Below are positions 33,716 through 44,883 of a stretch of 64,000 bases of DNA, in pieces (position 1 is the first letter of the stretch; the number at the start of each line of letters is the position of its first letter). The stretch covers positions 1-64,000 of the forward strand of contig JAKEKT010000112.1 in assembly GCA_021495925.1 (NCBI GenBank), in the 5' to 3' direction. The position numbers were made by a program, and so were the translations under genes. Origin of the DNA: Diplodia intermedia (taxonomy: Eukaryota > Ascomycota > Dothideomycetes > Botryosphaeriales > Botryosphaeriaceae). The notes below the pieces were generated by a model. It was not told the DNA's origin. It made no database searches and was given only the letters and a program-made list of their open reading frames with translations.

Positions 33716-36669
33716 CTACCCAAGACCATGCGCACGCCCATCACCATCGTCGTCGTCGTCCTCGTCGTCCATACCATCCGCGGCGTCCAGCAACCCCCTC
33801 TCCTCCCGCGCAGCAGCAGAACCCCGCCCGACGATGTTGCCCGACTCCCTGATCTCGCCGCCCTCGCCGTTCAGCACGAACCACACGTCTTTCTTCGTCA
33901 GTAGGCCGCGCAGGCAGCCCCTCTCGACGAAGACGACGTAGCGCAGGCCGAGCTTGGAGAACATGTTGACCGTGAGCTGCAGGCCGGCGCGGGCGTTGAG
34001 CGTGATGGGCGTCTGGTCCATCCAGGGCCGCAGGTCGAGGCTGGCCGTCGGGTCCGACAGCGGTTGCTGCGCGAAGAAGGCCTCGGCGTCGACGGAGAGG
34101 TTGCGCGGCGCCGACGTCGCCACCGACAGCGCGTACGCGAGCTCGGTGCGCGATATGTACCCGAGCAGCAGCGCGTCGCGCGCGTTGTCGATGATGGGGA
34201 AGCCGCGGAACGAGTGCTGCGCCAGCAGGCTGCGCAGGCTCTGGATCGTGTGCCCCGTCGCCGTGATGACGACGAGGTCCTCGATGCGCGTCATCACCTG
34301 CGCCGCCGGCACGTCCGGCACCGACGACCCGTCGTCGTCGCGGTTGTCCAGGAACGGGTACCCGTTGAAGTGGATCCAGGCCTCGTAGATTCCGCGCGGC
34401 GAAATCGCGTCGCCCACCCATTTGCTGATCATGACGGCGATCATGATGGGCAGCACGTATGTGAGTGCTCCCGTTAGCTCGAACATGATGACCACGATCG
34501 AGACGGTCATGCGCGTCGCTCCGCCAATGGCTGAAGCGGCGCCGATGATGGCGTACGTGCCTGGTGTTATACACGGTACGTCAGGCTCACACGCAGTGAA
34601 CGGGAATTTGTTCTTGTGCGACATGTGCATGACTCGGACGATGAGTCCAATGGCGCGGCCATAGAGGGCTCCAATGGCCATTGAGGGAAGAAGAATGCCG
34701 GCTGGTAGCATAAGTCCGAAACTGACCGCTGCAAGAATAACTCCGAGAAAAGCTGAGACTAGCAGGAGCGAGATGACCTCGGTGTTGGCTTTTCCTGCCT
34801 TGCAGAGACCGAGCTGGTCGTCCATGATGTCTTGGCACTCGGCAAAGAGCACGTACAGCAGTTCTGTAGCCTGCGCGCGCATGAACTTGATGGGAAAGTT
34901 GATCAGCGCCGTGAGGAGGCTGACGGCGACTACTTCACGGAGTGGCCCATTGAATAAGGGGCTGTCGCGTCGTCTCTCGGCTATCTTGAGGTTCAGCTTG
35001 ATCAAAAAGCCGCCGTAGAGGCCGCCAAGGACACCGATGATGGCGTAGGGAACCATCTCAAATCCGTGCCATCCCGAATGGTAGGTGACTTGGTACATGA
35101 CAAGTTTGTTCGTCCGGAAAGGATCGAACCAGTGGAGAGCCACTGCGCCGGTCATGGCGCAAACAAAACTCTGCCACATTGTCTTGTCGGGAAAGTAATA
35201 GGATAGGGTCTGGCAACCATGAGCATGCAAATCGCGCGAATGTCGAATGTATGACCTACCTCAAGACTGAAAAGTACACCTCCAACGGGAGCCCCGAAAG
35301 CCACCGAAATACCAGCGGCGGCAGCGGCGGAGAGAACCTCCCGTTTACGTGCTACAAAGTCGTCAATAGATGAAAGTGACGGTAGGAATAGGATGCTAAC
35401 CTTCGTTGCCGTTGAGATTCGTGAAGAACTTCATGAAAAGATTCGCAAAGCAGCAGGCGACATGGACCAACGGTCCTTCCTTGCCAACCCACAGCCCAGA
35501 GGCCACGGAAAGACACTGTTTCTTCATCAGTCGACTGCAGCTTCATGACATTGTAGGGACGTACCAGGCCAAGTGATTTGATGGTCAAAGTCCAGCCGCC
35601 CATAAAGTAACGTATGACGAAACCACCCAAAACGGTCTTGATCTCGGGGATGCCACTATGCTTGGCGTAAATGGCGTGGTTTTTGACCAAAATGGTTGCA
35701 CATGCCGCAAATAGGACCTGGCAATTGTTAGAACATGATGCGCGTCACTGGCGTCAAACGTACAGAGAAGACAACGAAGAACAGGTATTCGACTATGTAG
35801 CTGCCGGCCTTGGAGGTGGCGCCAAGAGCGCTGCTCCAGGGATGCCAGTCGGCGCACTGCGCCAGTTCTGAGAGATGTCAGCGACGCACGCGGCACAGAC
35901 TGAATTGGCGTACCATCGTATCCCCAGCAGCAGAAGTTCCTGTGCAAGTAAAACTTGCCATCCCCACCCTCGTTCTGGCAGAAGCCCGTCTTCAGATCGC
36001 CCAGCCAGTCGCTCACGACGTCGATGCAGGCAGAGACTATTCCGCTTGCCAGGCCCGTCAGAATGAGCACAATCCAGATCTGACTCGCATCTCCAATTTG
36101 TTTGAGCTGGCCCAAGACACCAGAGGCGCCGGCGTACAGTAACCGCAGGCGCTGGCGCTCCTTTGCGTATTCAAAAATCCAGTCGATGGCGGTGAGGTCG
36201 TCATAACCCACGCGCCGGCCGGGGCCTTCGACGTACCAGTCCACGCCGGATGAATCCTTCGCATCGTCGTCGGCGTGGGCGGGGAGGTTGGGGTGGTCGA
36301 GGACGGAATTGCTGCGGATGCGACGGTGCTCTGCGCGCGACGAGGAGGGGCGCTGGATGGGCGTGGACTGGCGCGAGGTGAACAGCTTGGGGAGGGCGGA
36401 GAGCGAGAGGCCATTGTTGCTCAGGCTCTTGTTGCGGCGCTTGAACGACACGCTGCGGCGGTCAGCAGGCGGCGCGCGGGGGGCAAGGACGGGCGTGCGT
36501 ACTGCTCGCGCAAACCAGGGCCCAGCGGGTCGTCGTCGAGCAGGTTCGCTTCGTCATCGCTGGCGGATGGGTCGTGGGGCGTCGAGTGGCCGGAGGGCGT
36601 GCGGCTGCGGCTCTGCGAAGCTTCGGCGTAGGGATGGCTATTGTCGCGAGAGCTGGCGGAGGCGGACAT
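33716..36669 (-). CDS. CLC family chloride channel/transporter with two CBS domains
   Basis: Anion transport protein related to yeast Gef1. Seven exons: 36669-36503, 36452-35914, 35867-35764, 35717-35565, 35515-35401, 35351-35260 and 35209-33716, giving 887 aa. The introns are 46-50 nt. A Ser-rich cytosolic tail precedes the first helix (QIWIVLILTGLASGIVSA). Selectivity-filter motifs are intact: HSGIPEIK (inner Ser), GKEGPLVHVACC (gating Glu), GLMLPAGILLPSMAIGALYG and the pore Tyr in RGIYEAW. After FGAPVGGVLFSLE comes T, where H+-coupled exchangers have a second Glu. CBS1 spans the region with MTRIEDLVVIT and SRTELAYAL; CBS2 is around RYVVFVERGCLRGLLTKKDVW. The tail ends in an acidic Asp run. 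Splice junctions conserve the family sequence on both sides. Confidence 0.92.
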
Positions 36670-37236
36670 GGGCGGGTTGGACAGCTGCTGGCGCGGAGGC
36701 AGCAGCGGGCATGCTCGAGAGCGGTGTCGAGGAGTCTGGATGCATTGGCCGGGGCGGATTGCCCTGTTGCTGGTGAGCTCAGCCCTGCAGCCGCCAAGCC
36801 CGGCTCCGGCTGCGTCTTGTTCTTTCTAGGCCCGGCCAACCACGCGTCGGCTGCGCACCCAAGGGCTTGTGCGGCTGCCCTTTCGTCCTTTCTCTTCGCC
36901 CAACGCGTCGCTCGATGCTGCTGATCGCGGCCCCTTTCATCTGGCGCACCTGCAGGGACCCCGGCCACAGCCGCCCTTGACGCATCGTCACCGTCGACGC
37001 GTCGCAACACCACCGCGCCGTGGGAAGCCAGCCACCATGGAGTAGCGTATAGGCGCAAATGCATCACGGCCCGGGAGCTTTGATATACACGATTTCCGGC
37101 TACCCCAGACCGATCCCCAGCACGTCATCCGCAGCTGGCCAGTGCGCCGGAACAGACGCCTTGGCGGCGACCATCCGGACCGCCGGCACGCTGGAAGATC
37201 GCCCTTTTCATCTCTGCCAATCCGTGCGCCTCTACT
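36670..37236. other. Intergenic region between CLC start and MFS stop
   Basis: Both flanking genes are on the minus strand, so this holds the CLC promoter and the 3' flank of the MFS gene. No supported frame. Confidence 0.5.
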
Positions 37237-39034
37237 CTACTGCTGGCTGTCCTTTTTGCCTGAGTCTGCCATCTCCACATGCTCCGCGCCGCCTTCGTCC
37301 TCCTGGGCCGACCCCACCACCTTATTGACTTTGCCCACCGTTGCGTCCTTGCCGTCAAACAGCATTGCCACCGCCTCCAAACTCGGGCCCTTGGTCTCGA
37401 TGAAGAACATGTACACGACGGCAAACTCGACCGCAATCCACGCCACGTAGAACCAGTAGAACTTCCAGTCGAATGCCTCCAGCCCCAGCGGGTTCACGTA
37501 CGTGTTGAACGCCCCGGCTGCCCCCGTGAGCAGCCAAAACAGCGCGATGCCCTTGGCTCGGAGCGTGTATGGCAGCACCTCGACCACGTACACCATCATC
37601 GCTCCCGTCCATCCTAGATTGTGCACGCCGCTGTAGAGATAGATGAATGCGACAGACGCATACGATGCCGATTTGGACCCCGACCAGCCCGGGCCTTTCT
37701 CAACGAACACTGTCTGTTGTCAGCGCATCCTATTATTCTTTCCCGCAAGCCGTCTACTCACCTCCAGTGCAGATGGTAATCAGCGTGAAGACTAGCCACA
37801 TGAGCGCCATGCTCGATAGCAAGAGCGGCCTGCGTCCCACCCGCTCTGGCAGAAATGCGAATGCAACGCTGCACGCCAAGCTGAACATTTGGCTCGTCGC
37901 TGTGATCAACGTCTGCTGCAGCTCCGTCTTGATCCCGGATGAGTTGAGCATCGAGTGCAGGTAGTAGCTGACGAGCCCGTTGCCAGACCACTGCTTGCAG
38001 ATACCGCACCAGATCATGATGAAGCTGCGCCATCGGTTGCCCGGCGTGCGCCAGAGCTCGCTCCACTTGGTTTGCTTGGCTGCAATCTCCATCTCGATGG
38101 TCGTGCAGATTTCGTTGAATTCGTACTGCACTACGGGATCCTCGCGGTCGCCGTTCGCATGGTAATGCGCAAGGATCTCCAGGGCCTTTTCGTGGCGGCC
38201 TTTGCTGACTAGCCATCTCGGTGACTCGGGGAGGAAGAGTATACCTACGGCTTGAAAGATGGATGGGAGTGCCTGGAAGATTGATGGGATGCGCCATGAC
38301 CTGTGAACCGTTAGTGGCCATCATTGGAAGAGCTTGGACTGCCTCACCATGTGCTGCTCATCCGGAAGCTGCCAAAGGTGATCCACGACGCGACGATGGC
38401 TCCGGTGCTATATTGCGTGTTGGACATGGCCGTCGCTGTAGCACGATGGCTTGGGTACGCCAGCTCGGCCATAAGTACAGGCCCGATAGCCCCGACTATC
38501 ACTCCCCCAATTCCAAGCAGGAGACGTCCGGCTATGAACATGCCCGCTATTTCATATGAGCGTCGGCTCAAGTTCGAGTTGAGAGCACTCACAGTTGATC
38601 GATCCGGTTGTGAGGGCAGTTCCGACGATGCATATCAATGATCCCAGAAACATTGCGGTTCGTCGACCAAATCCGTCGGAGAAGCCAGTGATGAAGAAGA
38701 CGCCAAGGATGTTTCCGATCCAGTATGACGCGCTCAGGATCCCCAGAAGACTGCCCGAGGGATGATGAAACTCTGATAGATGCGTAAGAACCTCATGCGG
38801 GCTTTGATTGTCGATTCGCGGGGACTTACCGTTCTGCCAGACCTTCAGCTGCTGTACGTTGTTGATCAAACTTGCGTCATAGCCCTGGACGTACTCCGAC
38901 ATCAACGGGATGAAAAGAAGCAGGTTGAGTTTCAGCAATCCACTATCCTTCCACCAGTGACCGGTCTTGTTGTCCAGCGGCGTCGTAGCAGCCAGCGCCT
39001 GCCTGTCCACTTGTGCAGACTTGTGGGCGTGCAT
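37237..39034 (-). CDS. MFS sugar transporter (sugar porter family)
   Basis: Proton-linked or facilitated sugar uptake at the plasma membrane. Five exons: 39034-38830, 38772-38593, 38546-38348, 38300-37762 and 37709-37237, giving 531 aa. The introns are 46-57 nt. TM1 is LLKLNLLLFIPLMSEYVQGYD. The sugar-porter signatures are present: GFSDGFGRRTAMFLG (RxGRR-type loop), GMFIAGRLLLGIGGV, AELAYPSHRATA, LPESPRWLVSKGR, ERVGRRPLLL, EVLPYTLRAKGIALFW and FFIETKGPSLE. Twelve membrane segments are expected. An in-frame ATG at 39085 would add 17 residues; the one at 39034 gives a more usual cytosolic start. It is divergent from the BNR_4 gene at 39625, so the two may share control. Substrate unknown; relatives carry hexoses or lactose and other disaccharides. 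Confidence 0.9.
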
Positions 39035-39624
39035 TTTCAATCGCGGGTACACCAAAAAGTACCGGAGAGGCCAAGTGGAATCCAAATGGCTGACGCAAAT
39101 GTCCCAGCGCCAGGAAGCTTATATCTACACCAAGCATTGCGACGGCTGGCGTGGCACAGCGCCTTCCCACGACGCCCCCTTTCCTCCAATATCGCAGCTA
39201 AGAAACGCGCGAGCATATTGCTACCGCGCCGCACGCGCAACGCCATATACAGGGGGTTACCCCGCAACCTGCGCGCGATAACAGGTTGTGATATGGGGAA
39301 CGTTGCAGCTCGTCGTGGTTTCTCCGGGGGTCGCTTCGCGTGGAGGCGGGGCGGGCGGAGGATCAGCATGGTGCGTCAGCGCATACCTTGCTGCATCCTA
39401 TATCCCGCCATTAGCCTCGCTACAATTCTAGCCGACCCCTTCTATTGATTTTTCCGCTCGGCCTGGTCGCTTGCAGCATGCAGCAGCACGTGTCAAGCGG
39501 ATCATGGAAGTCAAAGTGCGGGGTGCCGTGTGAACTCCTCCTGACCTCCACCCAGCTCTGGCTGTGTGGCGTTGTACTTCGCTACACATTTTACCTTTTT
39601 CCAAGCGTCCTGTGGACCGTAACT
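39035..39624. promoter_or_regulatory. Shared upstream region of MFS transporter and BNR_4 genes
   Basis: About 590 bp separate the divergent start codons. The DNA is mixed GC with no supported gene. It is the natural place for common regulatory sites, but I could not assign any. Confidence 0.45.
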
Positions 39625-41297
39625 ATGGCTTCGAATGGCCATTTTGCCAATTTGAAGTCCACCATCAGCGTGCTCGGAGACGATCCACCGCGCACGCACC
39701 GTATCAATGCCAACTCATTCCAGCAGAGTGCGCTGCTAACGGTGGACGGATGGCAGTATGCCGGTTTCTACCAGAGTAAAGACGCCGAGGGGAACAGCGA
39801 AACCTGCTACCCAACACTTGCGCGGCGGTGCCTCCGTTCCTCGCTTGAAGACGATGGCCCGTGGGAGTATCTGGTCTTCGACGACTACGAGCAGACGACC
39901 GACGACGGCCACAACACCATCTCCATCGGCATCTGCACCGGCGATGGCACCATCCACGTCTCATACGACCACCACTGCGACCCGTGCGTCTCTCCTCCAC
40001 CGGAGACCATCGACACGGCACAGTCACCGCTGACGAGAACGGCAGACTGAGATACCGCTTCTCGATCCAAGGCCTCGCGTCGCGCCCGCTGGACCACGCA
40101 TGGCACAAGAGCCTCTTCACCGCGACGGCCGACACGCTGCCCGGGCTGCCGCACTCGGGCGTCATGGACGAAGTGTCGTACCCGCGCTTCGTCGCCGTCA
40201 ACGCCGACATGCTGCTCACCTACCGCATCGGCCAGTCCGTCTCCCTCCCTCCCTCCCTCCCTCCCCCCCTCCCCTCCCAGCCAGTCCCCCACTAACGACA
40301 CGACGCAGAGCCGGCTCCGGCTCCGACATCCTGCACGCCTACTCCTCGACAACGCACGCCTACACCCCCCTCGGCACCTTCCTATCCGGCGGCACCAGCG
40401 CCTCGCCGTACATCAACGGCCTCGACCACGACGCCCGGCGCAACCTGCTGCACGCGTCGTGGACGTGGCGGGCGTTCGTCGCCTACGCCGACCCCGCGCG
40501 CGCCGCGCACAAGGCGCAGGCCGGCCCCAACGGGCCCGAGAACAACCACGACCTGTGCTACGCGTGGAGCGCCGACGGCGGCGGCGTGTGGAGGGGCGGC
40601 GGGGAGGCGGGCGCGGGGGAGGCGGTGGTGGTGTTGGCGGATTTGGGGAGGGGGGAGAGCGTGCGGCACGGGGCGGTGGGGATACGGGCGTTTGGGATTG
40701 CGAGGGGGGAGGGCGTGTTGAATCAGGAGGGCCAGTGTGTCGCGCTCGATGGCGCGTTTTATGTGTTGAATCGGCAGAGGTGGGGGGAGGGGGAGAGGTG
40801 GATGTTGTATTGGAGGGCGGTGGAGGGTATGTTTTCCGAGTCTCTCGCTTTGCTTTTCTTTTGTTTTTTTTCACCCAACCCCGTTCTGTTTTTTTTTTTC
40901 CTTGAGGAAACGGAGATGGTGTTGCTGACGCAAGAATCTAGGGTCCTGGAAGCGCAGCCCCATTGACGGGTATTCGCCCACTGAAACGGGGTCGAGAGGG
41001 AGCGTTTGCGCGGACAAAGACAGCAACGTTTATGCCATCTTGCCGGGCAACACTGACTCCTCCCTCTCCATTGTGAGGGCGTCGCTAGCGGAGGGGGAGA
41101 TGCGGTTCGAAACGGTGTGGAGGCAGGACGGGTTTGACGGCGAACCGCTCGTGGATCAGGCGAAAATGGACGATCGAGGCATCATATCGATTTTCACGAG
41201 AACGGATCGAGATGGCGATGGGAAACGCAAGATTGTGGTCATTGACGTGGATCTGGGGGCGCCCGGGCGAGTGGGACATGGTGTCGATGTGACGTAA
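39625..41297 (+). CDS. BNR_4 repeat protein, predicted beta-propeller glycan-active enzyme
   Basis: Four exons: 39625-39983, 40046-40234, 40309-40826 and 40942-41297, giving 473 aa. The sequence has the pattern of the fungal/bacterial BNR_4 family: SALLTVDGWQYAGFY near the start, GHNTISIGICTGDGTIHVS followed by YDHHCDPLRYRFS, MDEVSYPRFVAV, then NHDLCYAWSADGGGVW and SPIDGYSP. Family members include polysaccharide lyases of the PL24/PL25 type, so a lyase or glycosidase role is possible but not shown. No signal peptide follows the chosen ATG. An upstream in-frame ATG at 39478 would add 49 residues with a hydrophobic stretch. Intron 2 contains CTCC repeats. The divergent MFS transporter fits a sugar-release-and-uptake pair. 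The coding strand turns from C-rich to G-rich at about 40570. Confidence 0.82.
40241..40264. repeat. CTCC tetranucleotide repeat inside intron 2 of the BNR_4 gene
   Basis: Six CTCC units lie directly after the GTCCGT donor of a 74-nt intron. Confidence 0.75.
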
Positions 41298-41422
41298 GGC
41301 ACGCGCTACGGCCGGCGGTTGTGACCGCAGCCGTTGAACCTCCGTTGATAACTCCGCATGTCCAAACCCATTCTCCTCCCAATCTCCCCCCTCTTCGCCT
41401 GCTGCGTTCCCCCTGAGCCAAA

Positions 41423-42855
41423 ATGCAGGCCTCGAAGTTGACACAGTTGACCGCCTCGAAGTTGACCATTTCTGGGCGCAGATGTGGGTTGCCGTCATGC
41501 GCAGCTCGGCTGCTGTCGACGCGGCCGAGACCAAGCTGCAGCCTGCCCCGCAACTTGAGTAGCGTCACCACACAGCTCAACTGCTCGAATGAATTGCCAT
41601 TGCCAGCCCCAAAGGCCTTCCAGTGCATGCAGTACTGTGCTGGACGCGCCTTCTCCACCGGTGCGCCTTCTGTAAGTGACATCATCTTGTCATATGTCAT
41701 CATGACAGGCGGAAGCTGTGGTTGTGCCCCTCCTGCCCTTCTTGTTAAAACCCTGCCCTCCCTTTTGCAAGCCACGCGCTCAACTTTAACCATAACCACA
41801 GCGCACTTTCAATTGAGCTCATCGACCAATCACACACCTCACTGACGATACCACTTCAAGATGGCTCCCTCCAACAACAACCAAGACTTCCAGCTCAGCG
41901 AAGTGTTCAATGTCAAGAACAAGGTCGCCCTCGTCACCGGAGGCGGCTCGGGAATTGGCCTGATGGTATGCATCGCTCACCTCCGTCAAGTCACGCACCG
42001 CTTTGCTGACCACCTGCACAGGCCACCCAAGCTCTTGCCGTGAATGGCGCCAAGGTCTACATCGTCGGCCGCACCAAGGAGAAGCTCGACAAGGTCGTTG
42101 AGGTCTACAGCAAGGACATCCCCGGCGAGATCATCCCGCTCGTCGGCGACGTGACGGACAAGGACGGCGTGGAAAAGCTCGTCAAGGAGATCGAGTCGCG
42201 CGAGAAGTGCCTCTGCATCCTGATCAACAATGCCGGCATCGCCGCCGGCAAGACGACTCCGGACGGCGAGAATGCCGAGGACCTGAAGAAGAACCTGTTC
42301 GAACCCACCACGTAAGCTGCTCACCCATCTCCACCTCATTCGTCGTGCTGACGTGCGCCTGCTCCTTCCAGCGTCAAGGAATGGACCGACATCTATGCCA
42401 CCAACGTTGTCGGCCCCTACCTCATGGCGACGGCCTTCCTGCCGCTGCTGCAGCGCGCGACGGAGCACCAGCACGGCTTCTCGGGCACCATCATCAACAT
42501 CACGTCCATCAGCGGCATGGTCAAGATCTCGCAAGGCCACTTCTCGTACAACGCCAGCAAGGGCGCCTTCATCCACCTCAACAAGATGCTGGCCTCGGAA
42601 ATCGCCAAGGCCGGCCTGAAGATCCGCATCAACAGCATCGCCCCCGGCGTCTTCCCCAGCGAGATGACGACGCAGGAGAGCGGCGACGACCAGAAGAGCT
42701 GGATGCCAAAGGACGCCAAGGGCGGCCTGCCCGCCCAGAGGCCCGGCAACGATAGGGATATGGCGAGCGCTATCTTGTTTGCCGCTACCAACCAGTACCT
42801 CAACGGCCAGAATTTCGCCGTCGACGGTGGCTATGTCACGCAAGTTGGACAGTAG
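41423..42855 (+). CDS. Short-chain dehydrogenase/reductase, with optional mitochondrial-type leader
   Basis: NAD(P)-dependent oxidoreductase of the SDR family. The core protein starts at 41861 (exons 41861-41965, 42022-42311, 42372-42855; 292 aa). It shows TGGGSGIG (residues 26-33), NNAG (104-107), the catalytic Ser near 177-179 and YNASK (Tyr191, Lys195). An upstream ATG at 41423 opens 83 codons rich in Arg, Ser and Leu with almost no acidic residues, ending RAFSTGAPS. They stop at a consensus donor (TCT|GTAAGT, 41672), and an acceptor (TTCAAG) falls immediately before ATG 41861 in the same phase. Spliced together the product is 375 aa with a mitochondrial-type presequence. I give the long span; the short form is equally possible. 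It lies 126 bp after the BNR_4 stop, same strand. Confidence 0.82.
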
Positions 42856-42951
42856 GCGGGTGCTGTGGGACCTGCGTGGTCGGTCGAGTTGTATGAAGGC
42901 TCGACTTCACACAGTTAATAACCCTGCTCCACCACTAATATGAACTATGCT

Positions 42952-43434
42952 CTAAACAAGACAAATCTCTCGCTGCAACTCGCCCCTGAAGAACCGTTCA
43001 TCCAAATTCCATGCCACGCCTATTCTTTCAAAGCATGTCACATCATCTGCTGACTGCCGGACAACGAGACAAGCCAGATTCCTCCCCCTTTGCGTAATCG
43101 GCACCACCCACACGAGCCCATCAACCAAAAACACCTGGGATCCCTCGCTGAGCTTTTCCTCCGTGTCATGAAGGCAGACAAAAACTTCAGAATCAAAGGT
43201 GATAGTAGCAGCATCCCACCGATACCTAATCGCAGCCGAGACGCCGTACTTCCCCGTCGAACCACACAGTACGAGACTTCCGCAAGCCGCTTGCAAAGGG
43301 ACCTTAGCACCAACTCACGCGACGGACGCGCCGGGATGACAACGGAGGCAAAGTCCCCCTCCCCCTCCCCAAACTCCCCCAGCCCGACTCTACACCCCGT
43401 CGTCGACGCCCACGTGTAGGGAGAGTGGTAGCAT
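42952..43434 (-). CDS. Small hypothetical protein
   Basis: Two exons, 43434-43396 and 43302-42952, would give 129 aa with a 93-nt intron (GTGTAG...CTAAG); the join is in phase. The larger exon reads VPLQAACGSLVLCGSTGKYG onward, with FLVDGLVWVVPIT in the middle and WNLDERFFRGELQREICLV at the end. It has the look of a folded beta-rich domain. The ending recalls the C-terminal part of some fungal heterokaryon-incompatibility-type proteins, but that is only an impression. The start exon is weakly supported. It converges on the SDR gene (96 bp between the stop codons). Confidence 0.4.
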
Positions 43435-44883
43435 CGTCGGGTGAGTTTGATGTGCTTCGATGCTGTTGCTGTGATTGGCTCGTGCATCCGCTGCGCCCGC
43501 CGCTAGCCCCTGCACCTGCAGCAGCTCCCCGCCCGACCATTGGAGGACCACGGTCACGTGATTTTCCGATTCGGGCAGGGGTTCAGGTGACGTGTTTGCG
43601 GTGGCTTGGGGGCGGTGTTGGTAGGAGCGATCGCCAGGGGGGTATTTCACTGCTTCTTCCGCTCAGCGATACGACCGACACACCACCTCCTCACCTACGG
43701 ACCCGCACCATCAGCGGGTTTTGGGAGACCGATCTTTGTGTCCCGAATGGAACAGTTGCCGAAGTCTGATTTGGAAGGCCACTGGTGGACAGAAGCATTA
43801 GTATGAAAATTCTGGCTGTTGCAAGTGGAGGGTTGGATGGCCAACCTTTTTGGGATGAGATATTGTGCTTGAATTTCCCCAAGGCTGATGTCATGAATTT
43901 CTCCAGTCTACCCTGAGGAACGTAGACCATAATGACTGAATTGTGAGTAAGCACGGGGAGAAGGCTGCTGGTGAGCACCTATCCACAGATGAAGGGAAAT
44001 TCAGATTTGGTCGCGACTTCGGGCAGGTGTGTTGTGTCCTCACTTGAACAAGGCTGAGGGATTGCGCCAGCACGCCGCGAAGTGTGGGAGAGAAAACCTG
44101 GTGGCGACACGCCTCTCGCTTAGGTAAGCGGCTTTGATTTTCTGCGTGTCGCTGCTTTGAGCGGCGACATCAGAGTTGTACAGCATGTACCTGACGACAA
44201 GACAAATCCCGCAAGCTGGGTTTTCATGCGAGGCTGTGCTATTACCGGTCAGTGAAGAATAGCGTTGCTGCAGTATACCGTTCCGTCCGTTTATTCGTCG
44301 TGCTCCAGTTCTCGGCACTCTCCTTCCAGAAAAGCATAAGCACGTCACGCTGAGTTGGGAAGGTACAACAGCGCGCGAGGCTGACGGGAGCTGTCAGATG
44401 CGCATTCTTTCACGCTCTATCACGTTACAAGGCAGACTTCTGCCCTTGCGATGAACTTGAGCATTTTTCGAACGACGACTGAAATATATATCGATGCACA
44501 TTGCAAAGCTCCATTTACTTCGCCGGGCTTTCACCGCTCACCTACCCACCGACCTAGAGAAGAAATCCCAGCTGCATTTCGCCTTGCCACATGATCTCTG
44601 GTCGGAAGCCTTAGAGAAGGCGGACGCGCCGAATAAGCCTTACGCTCCAGCTGTCCAATACGACCTTTTGTCGCTAACTGGTGGAAGACTCGCAACGAGT
44701 TCAGCGAGGCACACTCAAGCGGCAAGGCTGATTTGTGACAGAAACCCTACAAGTACAGCCCGGTCGCATAACTGCAACACAGCTAGAAGATGACTGCTGT
44801 CGAACATACAAGCCTTGTGGTCGTCTCGATACCGAATTTGTTTTTCTTGTCGGCACGAGCTTGCAGTCTTTGAAATCGCTTCA
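43435..44883. other. Intergenic region upstream of the DUF6594 gene
   Basis: No supported gene. Composition drifts to lower GC after 43800. Short frames such as 44494-44793 end before the gene at 44884 and have no recognisable content. Confidence 0.5.

Noticed and set aside
39085..39085. Upstream in-frame ATG for the MFS transporter
   Set aside because: It would add 17 residues unlike relatives. The ATG at 39034 is preferred, though the longer form is not excluded.
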